This document shows positions 6,729 to 12,976 of a stretch of 38,952 bases of DNA, piece after piece. Within the stretch, counting starts at the first letter, position 1. Each line of letters begins with the position of its first letter. The position numbers and the translations under genes are program-made. The DNA is from a virus. The stretch is from positions 1-38,952 of IMG/VR virus record IMGVR_UViG_3300050015_000339; one strand, given 5' to 3'. Under the pieces are notes generated by a model, which saw nothing but the letters and a program-made list of their open reading frames with translations, was not told the origin of the DNA and did no database searches.

Positions 6729-7072
6729 TGCTCCTTGATCCCCAGCGCTCGCTCGATGTAGTAGAGAGCCCGCCCGTCCCGGATCATGTTGCTGGTCACC
6801 TGCAGGCACCTCCACCCGGCGATCGTGGCCAGGTTCAACTTATTGCAATCCCGGGTGATGCCGGTGCCGGATGTATGAGCTGTCTGTGGTTTAAAGATGG
6901 CGCCTTGCACCTCCACCACCAGCTTCTGCGCCGGGAATGCAAAGTCATAAATATATCGCCGACCCAGCCCTGGGATCCGGAACTGGCACTCGTAAGCAAT
7001 CCCAACACACTTCAGCACGTAAGCCAGGCCGGCCTCGAGCTCGCTGGTGTACTTGGTGGGGATTAGGGTCAT
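6725..7072 (-). CDS. PD-(D/E)XK-like endonuclease
   Basis: 115 residues from the ATG that overlaps the upstream stop. The pattern fits the short single-domain PD-(D/E)XK group (very-short-patch/DUF559-like or resolvase-like): an N-terminal Glu (SELEAGLAYVL), YECQF, then YIYDFAFPAQKLVVEVQGAIF with the Asp and Glu-x-Gln catalytic pair. A His and Asp follow in HTSGTGITRDCNKLN, then GWRCLQVT. It may process recombination intermediates or nick DNA; a restriction role is less likely without a partner. Confidence 0.7.
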   Translation of the reverse strand: MTLIPTKYTSELEAGLAYVLKCVGIAYECQFRIPGLGRRYIYDFAFPAQKLVVEVQGAIFKPQTAHTSGTGITRDCNKLNLATIAGWRCLQVTSNMIRDGRALYYIERALGIKEQ

Positions 7073-7461
7073 GGTTCCTGCACCTTGTACGCCTGCTTGC
7101 TCAACAAGGCGCCACGCGTACAAAGACTGTCAAACAGTTCACGCACTGGGTTGGGATCTTCCCACATGCCCAGCGCGATCCGGATAGCATCCGATGGAGT
7201 GGTGTCACTCGGGCAGAGGTAGATTTCGTTGGCTTCATGCACCGATTTCTTGGTGCTGTCGGTATTCATGCCGCCTAGCGCATACTGCGCATCCTGGTAG
7301 ACCTTGATCTCCTTGGAGACGATAAAGCGCCTCAATTTGGGCTCCTTTGTCGTCTCCCAACTCTCGAGGCGCAGGCCGATCTCCATCGCTCCCGCAACTA
7401 CCACGGACTTTTCCAGCCGGTGATCCTCAAACACAATCGCGCAGACTGCTTTGTTATCCAC
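7069..7461 (-). CDS. Hypothetical early protein
   Basis: 130 residues from a GTG placed four bases after a perfect AGGAGG site. Segments such as AVCAIVFEDHRLEKSVVV, SAMEIGLRLESW in outline, and PSDAIRIALGMWED give an alpha/beta impression. It is the first gene after an AT-rich spacer with dyads, so it probably begins a transcription unit and is translationally coupled to the nuclease gene. No family recognised. Confidence 0.6.
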   Translation of the reverse strand: MDNKAVCAIVFEDHRLEKSVVVAGAMEIGLRLESWETTKEPKLRRFIVSKEIKVYQDAQYALGGMNTDSTKKSVHEANEIYLCPSDTTPSDAIRIALGMWEDPNPVRELFDSLCTRGALLSKQAYKVQEP

Positions 7462-7489
7462 GTTTCCTCCTGGGTATCCTGTTGATATC

Positions 7490-7570
7490 TACCGTTATGG
7501 AAAGATAGTAATATGATTTATTACATAATAACTATTATTAGTTGTTATATCTAACTATCTGTATTCAACA
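7490..7570. promoter_or_regulatory. AT-rich dyad region before the 7461 gene
   Basis: An 80-base AT-rich island. AGATAGT (7503-7509) and ACTATCT (7554-7560) are inverted arms; inside them AACTA/TAGTT (7530-7543) forms a smaller dyad. No convincing -35/-10 pair can be named, but position and composition suggest a promoter/operator for the minus-strand genes to its left. Confidence 0.4.
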
Positions 7571-7605
7571 GTATTATGCTTAACATTAGACGCCTTGCGT
7601 CCACA

Positions 7606-7902
7606 TCATGCATGTCCTCGGGGCATCCTCTGATACGGGTAGTTGCACCTCTTCTGGTCCGCTTCCCGCCAGCCAACGATATGGCTGAGGGTTTCGTCCA
7701 ATGCCTCGATCGCCAGGTTCAACGCGGCGGCCGCCCCAGCCTGCTTGATGTGCAGGCGTATCATGCTCTCGGCATGCAGCACCAGGCCCAAAGCCAACCC
7801 GGCCGGCACCCCGGCATCCTCGTGATATATAGCCAGCAGGTCCTTGGCTTTGCGCCTATTCGATCCCCCAGCCGTAGCAGCCGCAGAAGTAACCTCTTGC
7901 AC
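7606..7902 (-). CDS. Hypothetical helical early protein
   Basis: 98 residues from a GTG with a GGAGGAG site. It is Ala/Leu-rich and helical throughout: KAKDLLAIYHEDAG, GLALGLVLHAESMIRLH, NLAIEALDETLSHIVGW. No membrane segment of full length and no recognised family. Confidence 0.55.
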   Translation of the reverse strand: MQEVTSAAATAGGSNRRKAKDLLAIYHEDAGVPAGLALGLVLHAESMIRLHIKQAGAAAALNLAIEALDETLSHIVGWREADQKRCNYPYQRMPRGHA

Positions 7903-7946
7903 TAGATCTCCTCCAAGTCAATCGTTTCAATATCTTCTTCGCATCC

Positions 7947-7971
7947 GTAGGGGCGTGTTTCAAATCCGCCC
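7947..7971. repeat. Decayed hairpin repeat
   Basis: GTAGGGGCGTGTTTCAAATCCGCCC resembles the GTAGGGGCGGGTTT...AACCCGCCC class of hairpins with a broken stem. It fills the gap between two early genes. Confidence 0.5.
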
Positions 7972-7975
7972 TCGC

Positions 7976-8395
7976 TCATGCAACCACCGTTCCGTGTAGA
8001 GTACCAAGGCCACCCGTCTCACTGTCGTTTGCTATTCCAGGTCGCTGCAAGTACGACATGCTCATTCGTTTCTTAAAGGTATTCGGCGGCTTGATAGTAG
8101 TCGGGGGTGTAATTGATGAGGGCTTATCCTCTACTTTTAAGGGAGCGCCGAGAGTGTCCGTTGAGGATTCGTCTTTGAGACAAGTTGCTTGCTGAAGCTC
8201 TTCGAGCAGATCATCACTCTCACGTGGCCAGCCAAGTTCACGCCGTATGCGGTTCTCAAGATTTTCTCCTGGGAGGATGTCGCCCTTGCGTAACATGGCC
8301 ATAACCGCATTATCGAGCTTGAGCTTATCGCATAAATAGTTATGGTCTACCCCTCGAATCACGCACATCGCCGCCATCTTGGTTGCAAAGTCCAT
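7976..8395 (-). CDS. Possible HTH regulator with disordered tail
   Basis: 139 residues with GGAGGCG before the ATG. The first 55 residues (MCVIRGVDHNYLCDKLKL, NAVMAMLRKGDILP, LENRIRRELGWP) resemble the helix pattern of small Cro/XRE-type domains with the final LGWP seen in phage regulators. Residues 70-139 are Ser/Thr/Pro-rich and probably unstructured. A regulator of the early operon is plausible but unproven. Confidence 0.5.
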   Translation of the reverse strand: MDFATKMAAMCVIRGVDHNYLCDKLKLDNAVMAMLRKGDILPGENLENRIRRELGWPRESDDLLEELQQATCLKDESSTDTLGAPLKVEDKPSSITPPTTIKPPNTFKKRMSMSYLQRPGIANDSETGGLGTLHGTVVA

Positions 8396-8397
8396 CG

Positions 8398-8634
8398 TTA
8401 CGCCTCCACTGCCGGCGCGGCCTGGCGCCGCAGCAACTCCTGGCGCAGCATCGCAGCATGTTTGCGTAACGCGGCGTGCTGGGCTTTCTGAGCGCGATTG
8501 GGCCTATAAACGACGCTCTCCCTCGCCCACTTCTCCGCATTAGCGATCCCTCGCTCCAGATCGACCACGGTCAATTCCGTTAAGTTCTGCATGATCAGCG
8601 CGCCTACCTCATCTACCTCGGTTTGTAAGCTCAT
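8398..8634 (-). CDS. Small helical hypothetical protein
   Basis: 78 residues from the ATG preceded by GGAGGCA. It has two predicted helices (VDEVGALIMQNLTEL and RIANAEKWARES-like, then KAQHAALRKHAAMLRQELLRR) and looks like a helical hairpin. It is coupled to the upstream gene, whose stop lies only two bases before this start. No family recognised. Confidence 0.55.
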   Translation of the reverse strand: MSLQTEVDEVGALIMQNLTELTVVDLERGIANAEKWARESVVYRPNRAQKAQHAALRKHAAMLRQELLRRQAAPAVEA

Positions 8635-8636
8635 CG

Positions 8637-8846
8637 TTATGCCTCCGCCTTCAACGGCTCCTGCACCGGCGCTACAGCTCTGCCACCGGCGATCCAGTTC
8701 CCCAAAGTCCCCCATACTCCTACTCTCGTCATTTCCGCGTGGATCAGCTCCCTGGCGTGGTCCGCGTTCCGGGCGGTTACGGCCCAGCCTCGAATCACGT
8801 CATGTCCGATCAACGGCTGCCATCGGGTTACCAACGGGTTTTTCAT
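8637..8846 (-). CDS. Small hypothetical protein
   Basis: 69 residues starting MKNPLVTRWQPLIGHDVIRGW, with GGGAGG upstream. Basic and Trp-rich in the first half, Ala-rich at the end. It starts just left of the divergent tRNA promoter. Function unknown. Confidence 0.5.
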   Translation of the reverse strand: MKNPLVTRWQPLIGHDVIRGWAVTARNADHARELIHAEMTRVGVWGTLGNWIAGGRAVAPVQEPLKAEA

Positions 8847-8874
8847 TGCGCCGGCCTCCCGTTAGTGATAGAAT
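8846..8874 (+). promoter_or_regulatory. Sigma-70-like promoter for the tRNA
   Basis: TTGCGC (8846-8851), exactly 17 bases, then TAGAAT (8869-8874). The predicted start lies near 8881, four bases before the tRNA. The -10 matches five of six consensus bases and the -35 four of six. Confidence 0.6.
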
Positions 8875-8884
8875 GAGAAAAGGT

Positions 8885-8958
8885 GCCCCCGTAGTTCAGC
8901 TGGATAGAATTTAAGCCTCGCAGCTTTAAGGTCGTCGGTTCGAGTCCGACCGGGGGCA
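8885..8958 (+). tRNA. tRNA with Arg-like body and aberrant anticodon arm (apparent CGC)
   Basis: 74 bases. The acceptor stem (GCCCCCG/CGGGGGC, discriminator A), D arm (GTTC, AGCTGGATA, GAAT) and T arm (GTCGG, TTCGAGT, CCGAC) pair perfectly. The A in AGCTGGATA at position 20 and the overall body resemble bacterial tRNA-Arg. The anticodon arm is odd: a seven-base loop gives anticodon CGC (Ala codon GCG) but leaves a C-C mismatch closing the loop, and shifting by one base pairs the stem but leaves a six-base loop. There is no G3-U70, so alanine charging is doubtful. It has its own promoter on the strand opposite its neighbours. Confidence 0.8.
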
Positions 8959-9123
8959 TCTGCACAGTGACATTGCCTCTTGATTTCCTTACAGAATTGG
9001 CGTATACTGTGGGTGCGAGGCTTACATTCTGATCCACTGAATGGTCAACGGACCGAACTTCAAAGGGAAAGAAGGCACACAGGAGGAACATTGGGTTAAC
9101 CACCCCGCGCTTGCAGCCTTCGC

Positions 9124-9157
9124 AGCCCCCAGCCAACACCTGGGGGCTTTCCCTTTT
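9124..9157 (+). terminator. Rho-independent terminator downstream of the tRNA
   Basis: AGCCCCCAG (9124-9132) and CTGGGGGCT (9140-9148) form a perfect nine-pair stem with a seven-base loop, followed by TTCCCTTTT. It would end plus-strand transcription from the tRNA promoter. The 165 bases between tRNA and stem contain no convincing gene. Confidence 0.75.
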
Positions 9158-9171
9158 CTGCAACTCTTTCA

Positions 9172-9618
9172 TCATGAGCTCCGGATCCAGGCTAGAATCG
9201 TGCGCAACACCAATACGACCTGTTCCGGGGTTATTTCGCGCGCAATCACTATGTTCTCATGCACGGTGTCGCCATAGCATTTGATAACGCTGTTCTCGCC
9301 GGTCACCGGATCGAACTCTAAGCCGATGTAGTAGCCGGCCTTCTGCTGCGTTAACCAATAGTTGATCTTGCTTTGCAGTTCGTTCACTTCCTCACCCTCC
9401 ACAGTTTGCCTATCCAACCCGCTCGATACCACCGGCAACGCCAGATCTGATTCCTCCACCGTTTCCAACCGCGCCATGATATCTTTGATGACCGTGTACA
9501 GTTCCGGGATGGTGAAGACGAGGTACCTGTCTGGATTTTCGAGAGCAGGCGCTTTGTAGGCCGGATTCGGTACTAGTCCTCCATCGGTCACAAAGTATTT
9601 CGGAATACCGTTACTCAT
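9172..9618 (-). CDS. Hypothetical early protein
   Basis: 148 residues from the ATG with GGAGGG upstream; it overlaps the stop of the 25-residue membrane gene (ATGA). The middle has TVIKDIMARLETVEES, a helix, and the C-terminal half (KINYWLTQQKAGYYIGLEF, VIKCYGDTVHENIVIA, PEQVVLVLRTILAW) looks like a compact alpha/beta domain. No family recognised. The plus-strand terminator sits just beyond its stop. Confidence 0.6.
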   Translation of the reverse strand: MSNGIPKYFVTDGGLVPNPAYKAPALENPDRYLVFTIPELYTVIKDIMARLETVEESDLALPVVSSGLDRQTVEGEEVNELQSKINYWLTQQKAGYYIGLEFDPVTGENSVIKCYGDTVHENIVIAREITPEQVVLVLRTILAWIRSS

Positions 9619-9692
9619 CTCTTTTCCCTCCACTGCTTGCGATCGCAAGCCGATAGCACCACCAACGCCACCACCACGAATACAAGTATCAT
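9615..9692 (-). CDS. Micro-protein with hydrophobic N-terminus (25 aa)
   Basis: Frame of 25 residues, MILVFVVVALVVLSACDRKQ plus a short basic end. Both ends are ATGA overlaps with neighbouring genes. The hydrophobic run ending LSAC looks like a lipoprotein signal (Cys at residue 16), which would leave a tiny lipopeptide; a simple membrane anchor is equally possible. Confidence 0.5.
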   Translation of the reverse strand: MILVFVVVALVVLSACDRKQWREKR

Positions 9693-9922
9693 GCCGGCAC
9701 CTCACTTACCTCGTCATTCCGGCGAAGGCCGGAATCCATCCCTTCCGCCGTCGCTTCCATCCTCGCCATCTCGTCCAACATCACGCGGTTCCTGATAATC
9801 GCCATCGCTCGGTTGTAGGCCGCCTGGCTCGGCTTGCCCTGGTCTATGTTGAGCCACGACTCCGGGAAGCCGTACTTGCTGCAATCCTCAACCTTGCCGT
9901 TGATGCGTATTAGTTTTGGCAT
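9689..9922 (-). CDS. Hypothetical protein ending in a repeat-derived tail
   Basis: 77 residues. The first 60 (MPKLIRINGKVEDCSKYGF, SQAAYNRAMAIIRNRVMLDEM) look like a normal small phage protein. The last 16 contain MDSGLRRNDE, the translation of a family A palindrome at 9713-9742, so the original C-terminus was replaced or extended. The start overlaps the HTH repressor gene by 13 bases. Confidence 0.6.
   Translation of the reverse strand: MPKLIRINGKVEDCSKYGFPESWLNIDQGKPSQAAYNRAMAIIRNRVMLDEMARMEATAEGMDSGLRRNDEVSEVPA
9713..9742. repeat. Family A palindrome, the only intact copy in the early region
   Basis: ATTCCGGC-GAAG-GCCGGAAT stem with GTC before and CCATCCC after. It lies inside the 3' end of the 9689-9922 gene and is translated as MDSGLRRND. 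Confidence 0.9.
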
Positions 9923-10146
9923 GGGGACTCCACCTTGCCGGCAGCTGCAGCCTCCAGAAGCTCATCCGCAGCCTCATTCCAATCAAGGGCTTTGCGGATG
10001 GCCGCTTTTTCGGCATCCTTCAGTTCTAGGGTGCCGGCCTCAGACTTTTGCAGATAGTCCCGGTTCACACTCGAGAGAACCGATAATTCGATCTGGCTCA
10101 TACCTCTCAGGGCTCGCATCATGCGCATCCCTTGACCGAAGTTCAT
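9910..10146 (-). CDS. Cro/CI-type helix-turn-helix regulator
   Basis: 78 residues. Residues 5-55 form an XRE-type HTH: MRMMRALRGMSQIELSVLS, SVNRDYLQKSEAGTLELK, with the recognition helix around VNRDYLQKSE. The remainder is a short acidic helix (DELLEAAAAGKVE). It is small and lacks a dimerisation or peptidase domain, so it is more Cro-like than CI-like. It is divergent from 10338-10583 across an AT-rich operator region and is the first gene of the leftward early operon. Confidence 0.75.
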   Translation of the reverse strand: MNFGQGMRMMRALRGMSQIELSVLSSVNRDYLQKSEAGTLELKDAEKAAIRKALDWNEAADELLEAAAAGKVESPCQN

Positions 10147-10337
10147 GTTACCTCCCCTGACTTATAATGTAAGTTTTAGTTATTTATATCGGCAAATAAA
10201 AAGCGTCACGGTCAAGATTACTAATGGTTAGATACATTATAAACTAATACTTATATTTTGTCAATAGGCAATCTGACCTAAACTAGAATATTAGTGATAT
10301 AATATCTAGAGAATAAGGATTAGTTATCGGTGATAAC
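10147..10337. promoter_or_regulatory. Divergent control region with operator dyads and promoters
   Basis: 190 AT-rich bases between divergent genes. TTATAATGTA (10162-10171) recurs as its exact reverse complement TACATTATAA (10233-10242). ACTTA/TAAGT flank the first copy. A plus-strand -10, TATAAT (10298-10303), has only a weak -35 (CTGACC) upstream. GTTATC-GGT-GATAAC (10323-10337) is a perfect six-base dyad touching the ATG at 10338 and covering its GGTGAT ribosome site, so protein bound there would block translation or elongation. A TTGACC box (minus strand, near 10217) may serve the leftward gene. Confidence 0.65.
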
Positions 10338-10583
10338 ATGGCTAATTTGAGTGGATTAAGCAATAGGGATCGTGAAATCGCCAAGAGAGTGCGCCAAGCG
10401 CGCGAGGATGCGGGCTATCGTCAAGAGGATGTGGCTAATGTGTTTCCCATGACCCCCGCCACCACTCGCCAGGGCCGTCAGCGCAAGGTTGGGCGTATGA
10501 TGGGCTGCGGTGGATGTGTTGTGCCGGCCATGCTTGTCGCGCTCTCGATCGCTGTAATCCCGTTACTCCTGATGGTCTTATAA
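10338..10583 (+). CDS. Truncated HTH fused to a membrane segment
   Basis: 81 residues. Residues 8-45 follow an XRE-type HTH (NRDREIAKRVRQAREDAGY, QEDVANVFPMTPATTRQG), but the domain breaks off after the recognition helix and runs into a basic linker. A hydrophobic C-terminus follows (CGGCVVPAMLVALSIAVIP, LLLMVL). An internal ATG (codon 54) with AAGG upstream could start a separate 27-residue membrane peptide. It is either a membrane-tethered regulator or a deletion joining two genes. It is followed directly by the integrase. Confidence 0.55.
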   Translation: MANLSGLSNRDREIAKRVRQAREDAGYRQEDVANVFPMTPATTRQGRQRKVGRMMGCGGCVVPAMLVALSIAVIPLLLMVL

Positions 10584-10587
10584 CGCC

Positions 10588-12021
10588 ATGACCCACCGCG
10601 CCCTCATTGTAGCCATCGTATCCGGTCCGTCCCAGGCCACCGCCGATAAGGTCAGTATCCCCACCCAGCTCGCCGATTGCCATGCCGTGTGCGAGCGGCA
10701 CGGTTGGGAGGTCGTCTCCGAGGTGGTGATCCCTGGTCACTCGCGCAACTATGATGACCTTACCAAACTGGTAGCCGATTGCCCCGAGTATGGGCTAATC
10801 ATGCGGGCGATAACCGATAACACCATCACCCTGCTGGTCGCTTGGGCGTATGACCGCCTGTGGCGCACGGTTTCGCTCATGGCTCACGTCACCTCGATCT
10901 GCCGCCAGCATCGGGTGCAGGTCTACTCGCTCCATCAGTCATCCGAGCCTACCCTCGATGGCAGCACCCCCTTTTTCACTCGTGCCAGCGAGACGATATT
11001 CAGTCTGTTCGCCGAGCAGGAAAATGACGCGCGCAATTCTCGCGTATGCTCCGGTAAAAAAGGCGTCATCTTCAAGGGCGGGGTGCAGTATAACGACCGA
11101 CCGCCCTATGGCTATCTCAAGGCCGGCCGGCAGTCGATTGCCCCCAATCCCGTCACCGCGCCGGTGGTGGTGGTGATATTTGACCTACGCGTCAACCAGC
11201 GCCTGGGCTTCCACGCCATCGCCCGCGAGCTAAATCGGCGCATGATCCCCTCCCCGATGGGCGGTATCTGGAAACACAAGGCCATCATCGACATCATCCG
11301 CAATACGATCTACAAGGGCGAAACGCACTGGGGCGATGCGCGTTGCGAGCATGGCCGGCACACGCCGCTCGTCTCGCGTGAGATATGGGAGGCCGCTCAA
11401 ATCAACCAGATGGTATATCGCAATACCGGGCCGTTCCCCCGCCCCCTGGCCGGTCTTTGTCGTTGCGGCTATTGCGGTTACGCCATGGCCTACGAGCGCC
11501 CCCAGCCCCAAAAGTCCAAGCAGCTCCGCTGCGGTCATTATTTGTCAGGTGGCCAGTGCCAGCCTAACTCCGTGCGCGCCGATATTGTCGAGGACTTTGC
11601 GCGTCTCGAGATAACAAAAGTGCTTTCGGATCCGGCCGCCTTCCTGGCGTCAAGCGAATCCGATGTCAGGCGCGATGAGATTGGCGCCCGTCTCAACCAG
11701 ATCGATGTAGAGTTATCCTCCCTGGAGGACCGCAAACGCCGCGCCTATGCCGCCTACGAGAGCAAGGTGATCCCCCTCGAGGAGTATGCCGGCCGGCGCA
11801 AGGGTCTTGACGCACGTATCCTCGAGCTGGAGCAACAAAAAAGAGCGCTATCCTCCCAGGATTACGCCCTCTCGAGACTCACCACTAACCTGCAAACCTA
11901 TTCCAGCCGCGTCAACGACCTGGCCACCATGCCCGCCGACGAGCTGCACGGCATCTACCTATCCCTCATCCGCGAGATCATCGTCACCCGCGGCCAATCC
12001 CCCGTGATCCACTGGTTGTAG
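10588..12021 (+). CDS. Large serine recombinase (phage integrase)
   Basis: 477 residues with the three-part plan of large serine integrases. The catalytic domain (1-150) has the nucleophile region AIVSGPSQ with Ser12 and the DRLWR motif (Asp89, Arg90, Arg93). The recombinase domain (about 165-290) contains PPYGYLKAG and IIRNTIYKGE. The zinc ribbon (about 288-325) has CRCGYCG and RCGHYLSGGQC, followed by a coiled coil (about 350-430). It would integrate the phage and, with a directionality factor, excise it. Odd: the arginine two residues before the catalytic serine (YxRVS in relatives) is Ile10. It is the only long plus-strand gene. Confidence 0.93.
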   Translation: MTHRALIVAIVSGPSQATADKVSIPTQLADCHAVCERHGWEVVSEVVIPGHSRNYDDLTKLVADCPEYGLIMRAITDNTITLLVAWAYDRLWRTVSLMAHVTSICRQHRVQVYSLHQSSEPTLDGSTPFFTRASETIFSLFAEQENDARNSRVCSGKKGVIFKGGVQYNDRPPYGYLKAGRQSIAPNPVTAPVVVVIFDLRVNQRLGFHAIARELNRRMIPSPMGGIWKHKAIIDIIRNTIYKGETHWGDARCEHGRHTPLVSREIWEAAQINQMVYRNTGPFPRPLAGLCRCGYCGYAMAYERPQPQKSKQLRCGHYLSGGQCQPNSVRADIVEDFARLEITKVLSDPAAFLASSESDVRRDEIGARLNQIDVELSSLEDRKRRAYAAYESKVIPLEEYAGRRKGLDARILELEQQKRALSSQDYALSRLTTNLQTYSSRVNDLATMPADELHGIYLSLIREIIVTRGQSPVIHWL

Positions 12022-12057
12022 TATTGGTACTACCATCCAAATATGAGTACCAATATT
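12020..12057. other. Dyad at the integrase stop codon, attP candidate
   Basis: AGTATTGGTACT (12020-12031) and AGTACCAATATT (12046-12057) are inverted arms with one mismatch in twelve, spaced by 14 bases, and the left arm includes part of the TAG stop. Attachment sites of serine integrases are roughly 40-50 bp imperfect dyads next to the integrase gene. A terminator is less likely because no T run follows. Confidence 0.4.
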
Positions 12058-12117
12058 ACACTCTGACCATCTAGCGTTGCCGCTCCACGTTGCACAATCC
12101 ATTATACCACGGTTAAT

Positions 12118-12157
12118 GTTTCAATCCCCACCCAATCCGAAGATTGGGTGCAATTGC
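12118..12157 (-). other. Solitary CRISPR-repeat-like element
   Basis: Read on the minus strand, this 37-40 base element ends in GGGGATTGAAAC, the 3' end typical of many type I and III CRISPR repeats (8-base handle ATTGAAAC). It contains a perfect nine-pair stem (CACCCAATC and GATTGGGTG around a four-base loop, 12129-12150). Only one copy exists and no cas gene is present. No T run follows, so it is not a standard terminator. It lies between the convergent integrase and holin genes. Confidence 0.4.
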
Positions 12158-12165
12158 TAGAGGGG

Positions 12166-12198
12166 AGCCAGGCCCCGCCGCCCTAACGGAACCTGGCT
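12166..12198. other. Second hairpin in the int-holin gap
   Basis: AGCCAGG (12166-12172) and CCTGGCT (12192-12198) pair perfectly across a 19-base loop. No T run on either side. It could be part of the same small RNA as the CRISPR-like element on the minus strand. The remainder of 12058-12239 shows no gene; a minus-strand TATAAT occurs at 12101-12106. Confidence 0.4.
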
Positions 12199-12239
12199 TA
12201 TGTTGTGCGCCAGTCGGAGTATTTCCTGGCGGTAGCAAC

Positions 12240-12563
12240 CTATGGTATCGTCTTTGGCAGCCTGGCCGGGGTTCCGTTGTCAGTTATTTTGTATAGCAAT
12301 GTCGGACCGCCGCCACAAGCAATAGCCGTCAATAATCGTCCCAGCCATACCCATGCCGGCAAGAATCCTGGAAACGCATTCAATCCTGTCGCCCATCCCA
12401 CCAACCCGCCGATGACCAGCGACACGTAGGTTATCCACCAGGTATCCCATTTGAGTTTTAGGAATACCGGCGTGATGAACCAGTCGATGAGTTTAGTCAC
12501 GACCACACTCAAAACTATGAGCTGAACGAATACGGTCAACGCTACCACTAATTGCTGCTCCAT
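12240..12563 (-). CDS. Holin-like membrane protein
   Basis: 107 residues after a perfect AGGAGGT site. Three hydrophobic segments are visible: VALTVFVQLIVLSVVVT (about 7-24), WWITYVSLVIGGLVGWATG (about 42-60) and WLGRLLTAIACGGGPTLLY (about 73-92). The C-terminal tail is short and polar. Position just downstream of the endolysin and its membrane partner supports a holin that permeabilises the inner membrane to release endolysin. No exact holin family is assigned. Confidence 0.65.
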   Translation of the reverse strand: MEQQLVVALTVFVQLIVLSVVVTKLIDWFITPVFLKLKWDTWWITYVSLVIGGLVGWATGLNAFPGFLPAWVWLGRLLTAIACGGGPTLLYKITDNGTPARLPKTIP

Positions 12564-12572
12564 CGTAACCTC

Positions 12573-12932
12573 CTATGGTGTTACCTTAGCGCTCGCTAGC
12601 GCTTCCAATTGCAACCGAATAAATGCGATATCCTTTCGTATCTCCGCCAGTACAACCAAGTTGGTCGAATTACGCTCTTCAGTGAGTTTATTATTGGCTA
12701 TTTCATCTCGTAGATGCTCCGCTAGAGTTATTTCAAGCCGCGTTTCGTCGGCCTTGACCGCCTGGAGTCGATAATCAAAACCCTCCCAGCCAACAATCAT
12801 GCTCGTGATAAGCACAATAATGGATATAATGAATGGCAACCATGCTCTGATCCCGCTAAAAGTGACTGCATCTTTCGGCTCTTGGGTGTGGTCTGGCCCT
12901 CCTACATGTTGAACTCTTCCTGTTAACGACAT
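12573..12932 (-). CDS. Membrane-anchored coiled-coil protein of the lysis module
   Basis: 119 residues with CAGGAG before the ATG. A polar N-terminus of about 30 residues is followed by one membrane segment (LPFIISIIVLITSMIVGW) and then about 60 residues of charged helix (RLEITLAEHLRDEIANNKL, LAEIRKDIAFIRLQLEALA). This plan matches XhlA-type hemolysin/holin accessory proteins or an i-spanin-like anchor. It lies between endolysin and holin genes. Confidence 0.6.
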   Translation of the reverse strand: MSLTGRVQHVGGPDHTQEPKDAVTFSGIRAWLPFIISIIVLITSMIVGWEGFDYRLQAVKADETRLEITLAEHLRDEIANNKLTEERNSTNLVVLAEIRKDIAFIRLQLEALASAKVTP

Positions 12933-12976
12933 ATTACTCCTGCCTTCGTGAACGGTTGGCGGTTATGCCGCCAGGA

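Noticed and set aside
8843-9175. 110-codon minus-strand frame with MPPVGLEPTTLKLR
   Set aside because: This is the familiar antisense translation of a tRNA gene (8885-8958); it has no other support.
12129-12150. Hairpin as a rho-independent terminator for the integrase
   Set aside because: Perfect stem but no T run on either strand; the CRISPR-repeat-like reading explains its flanks better.
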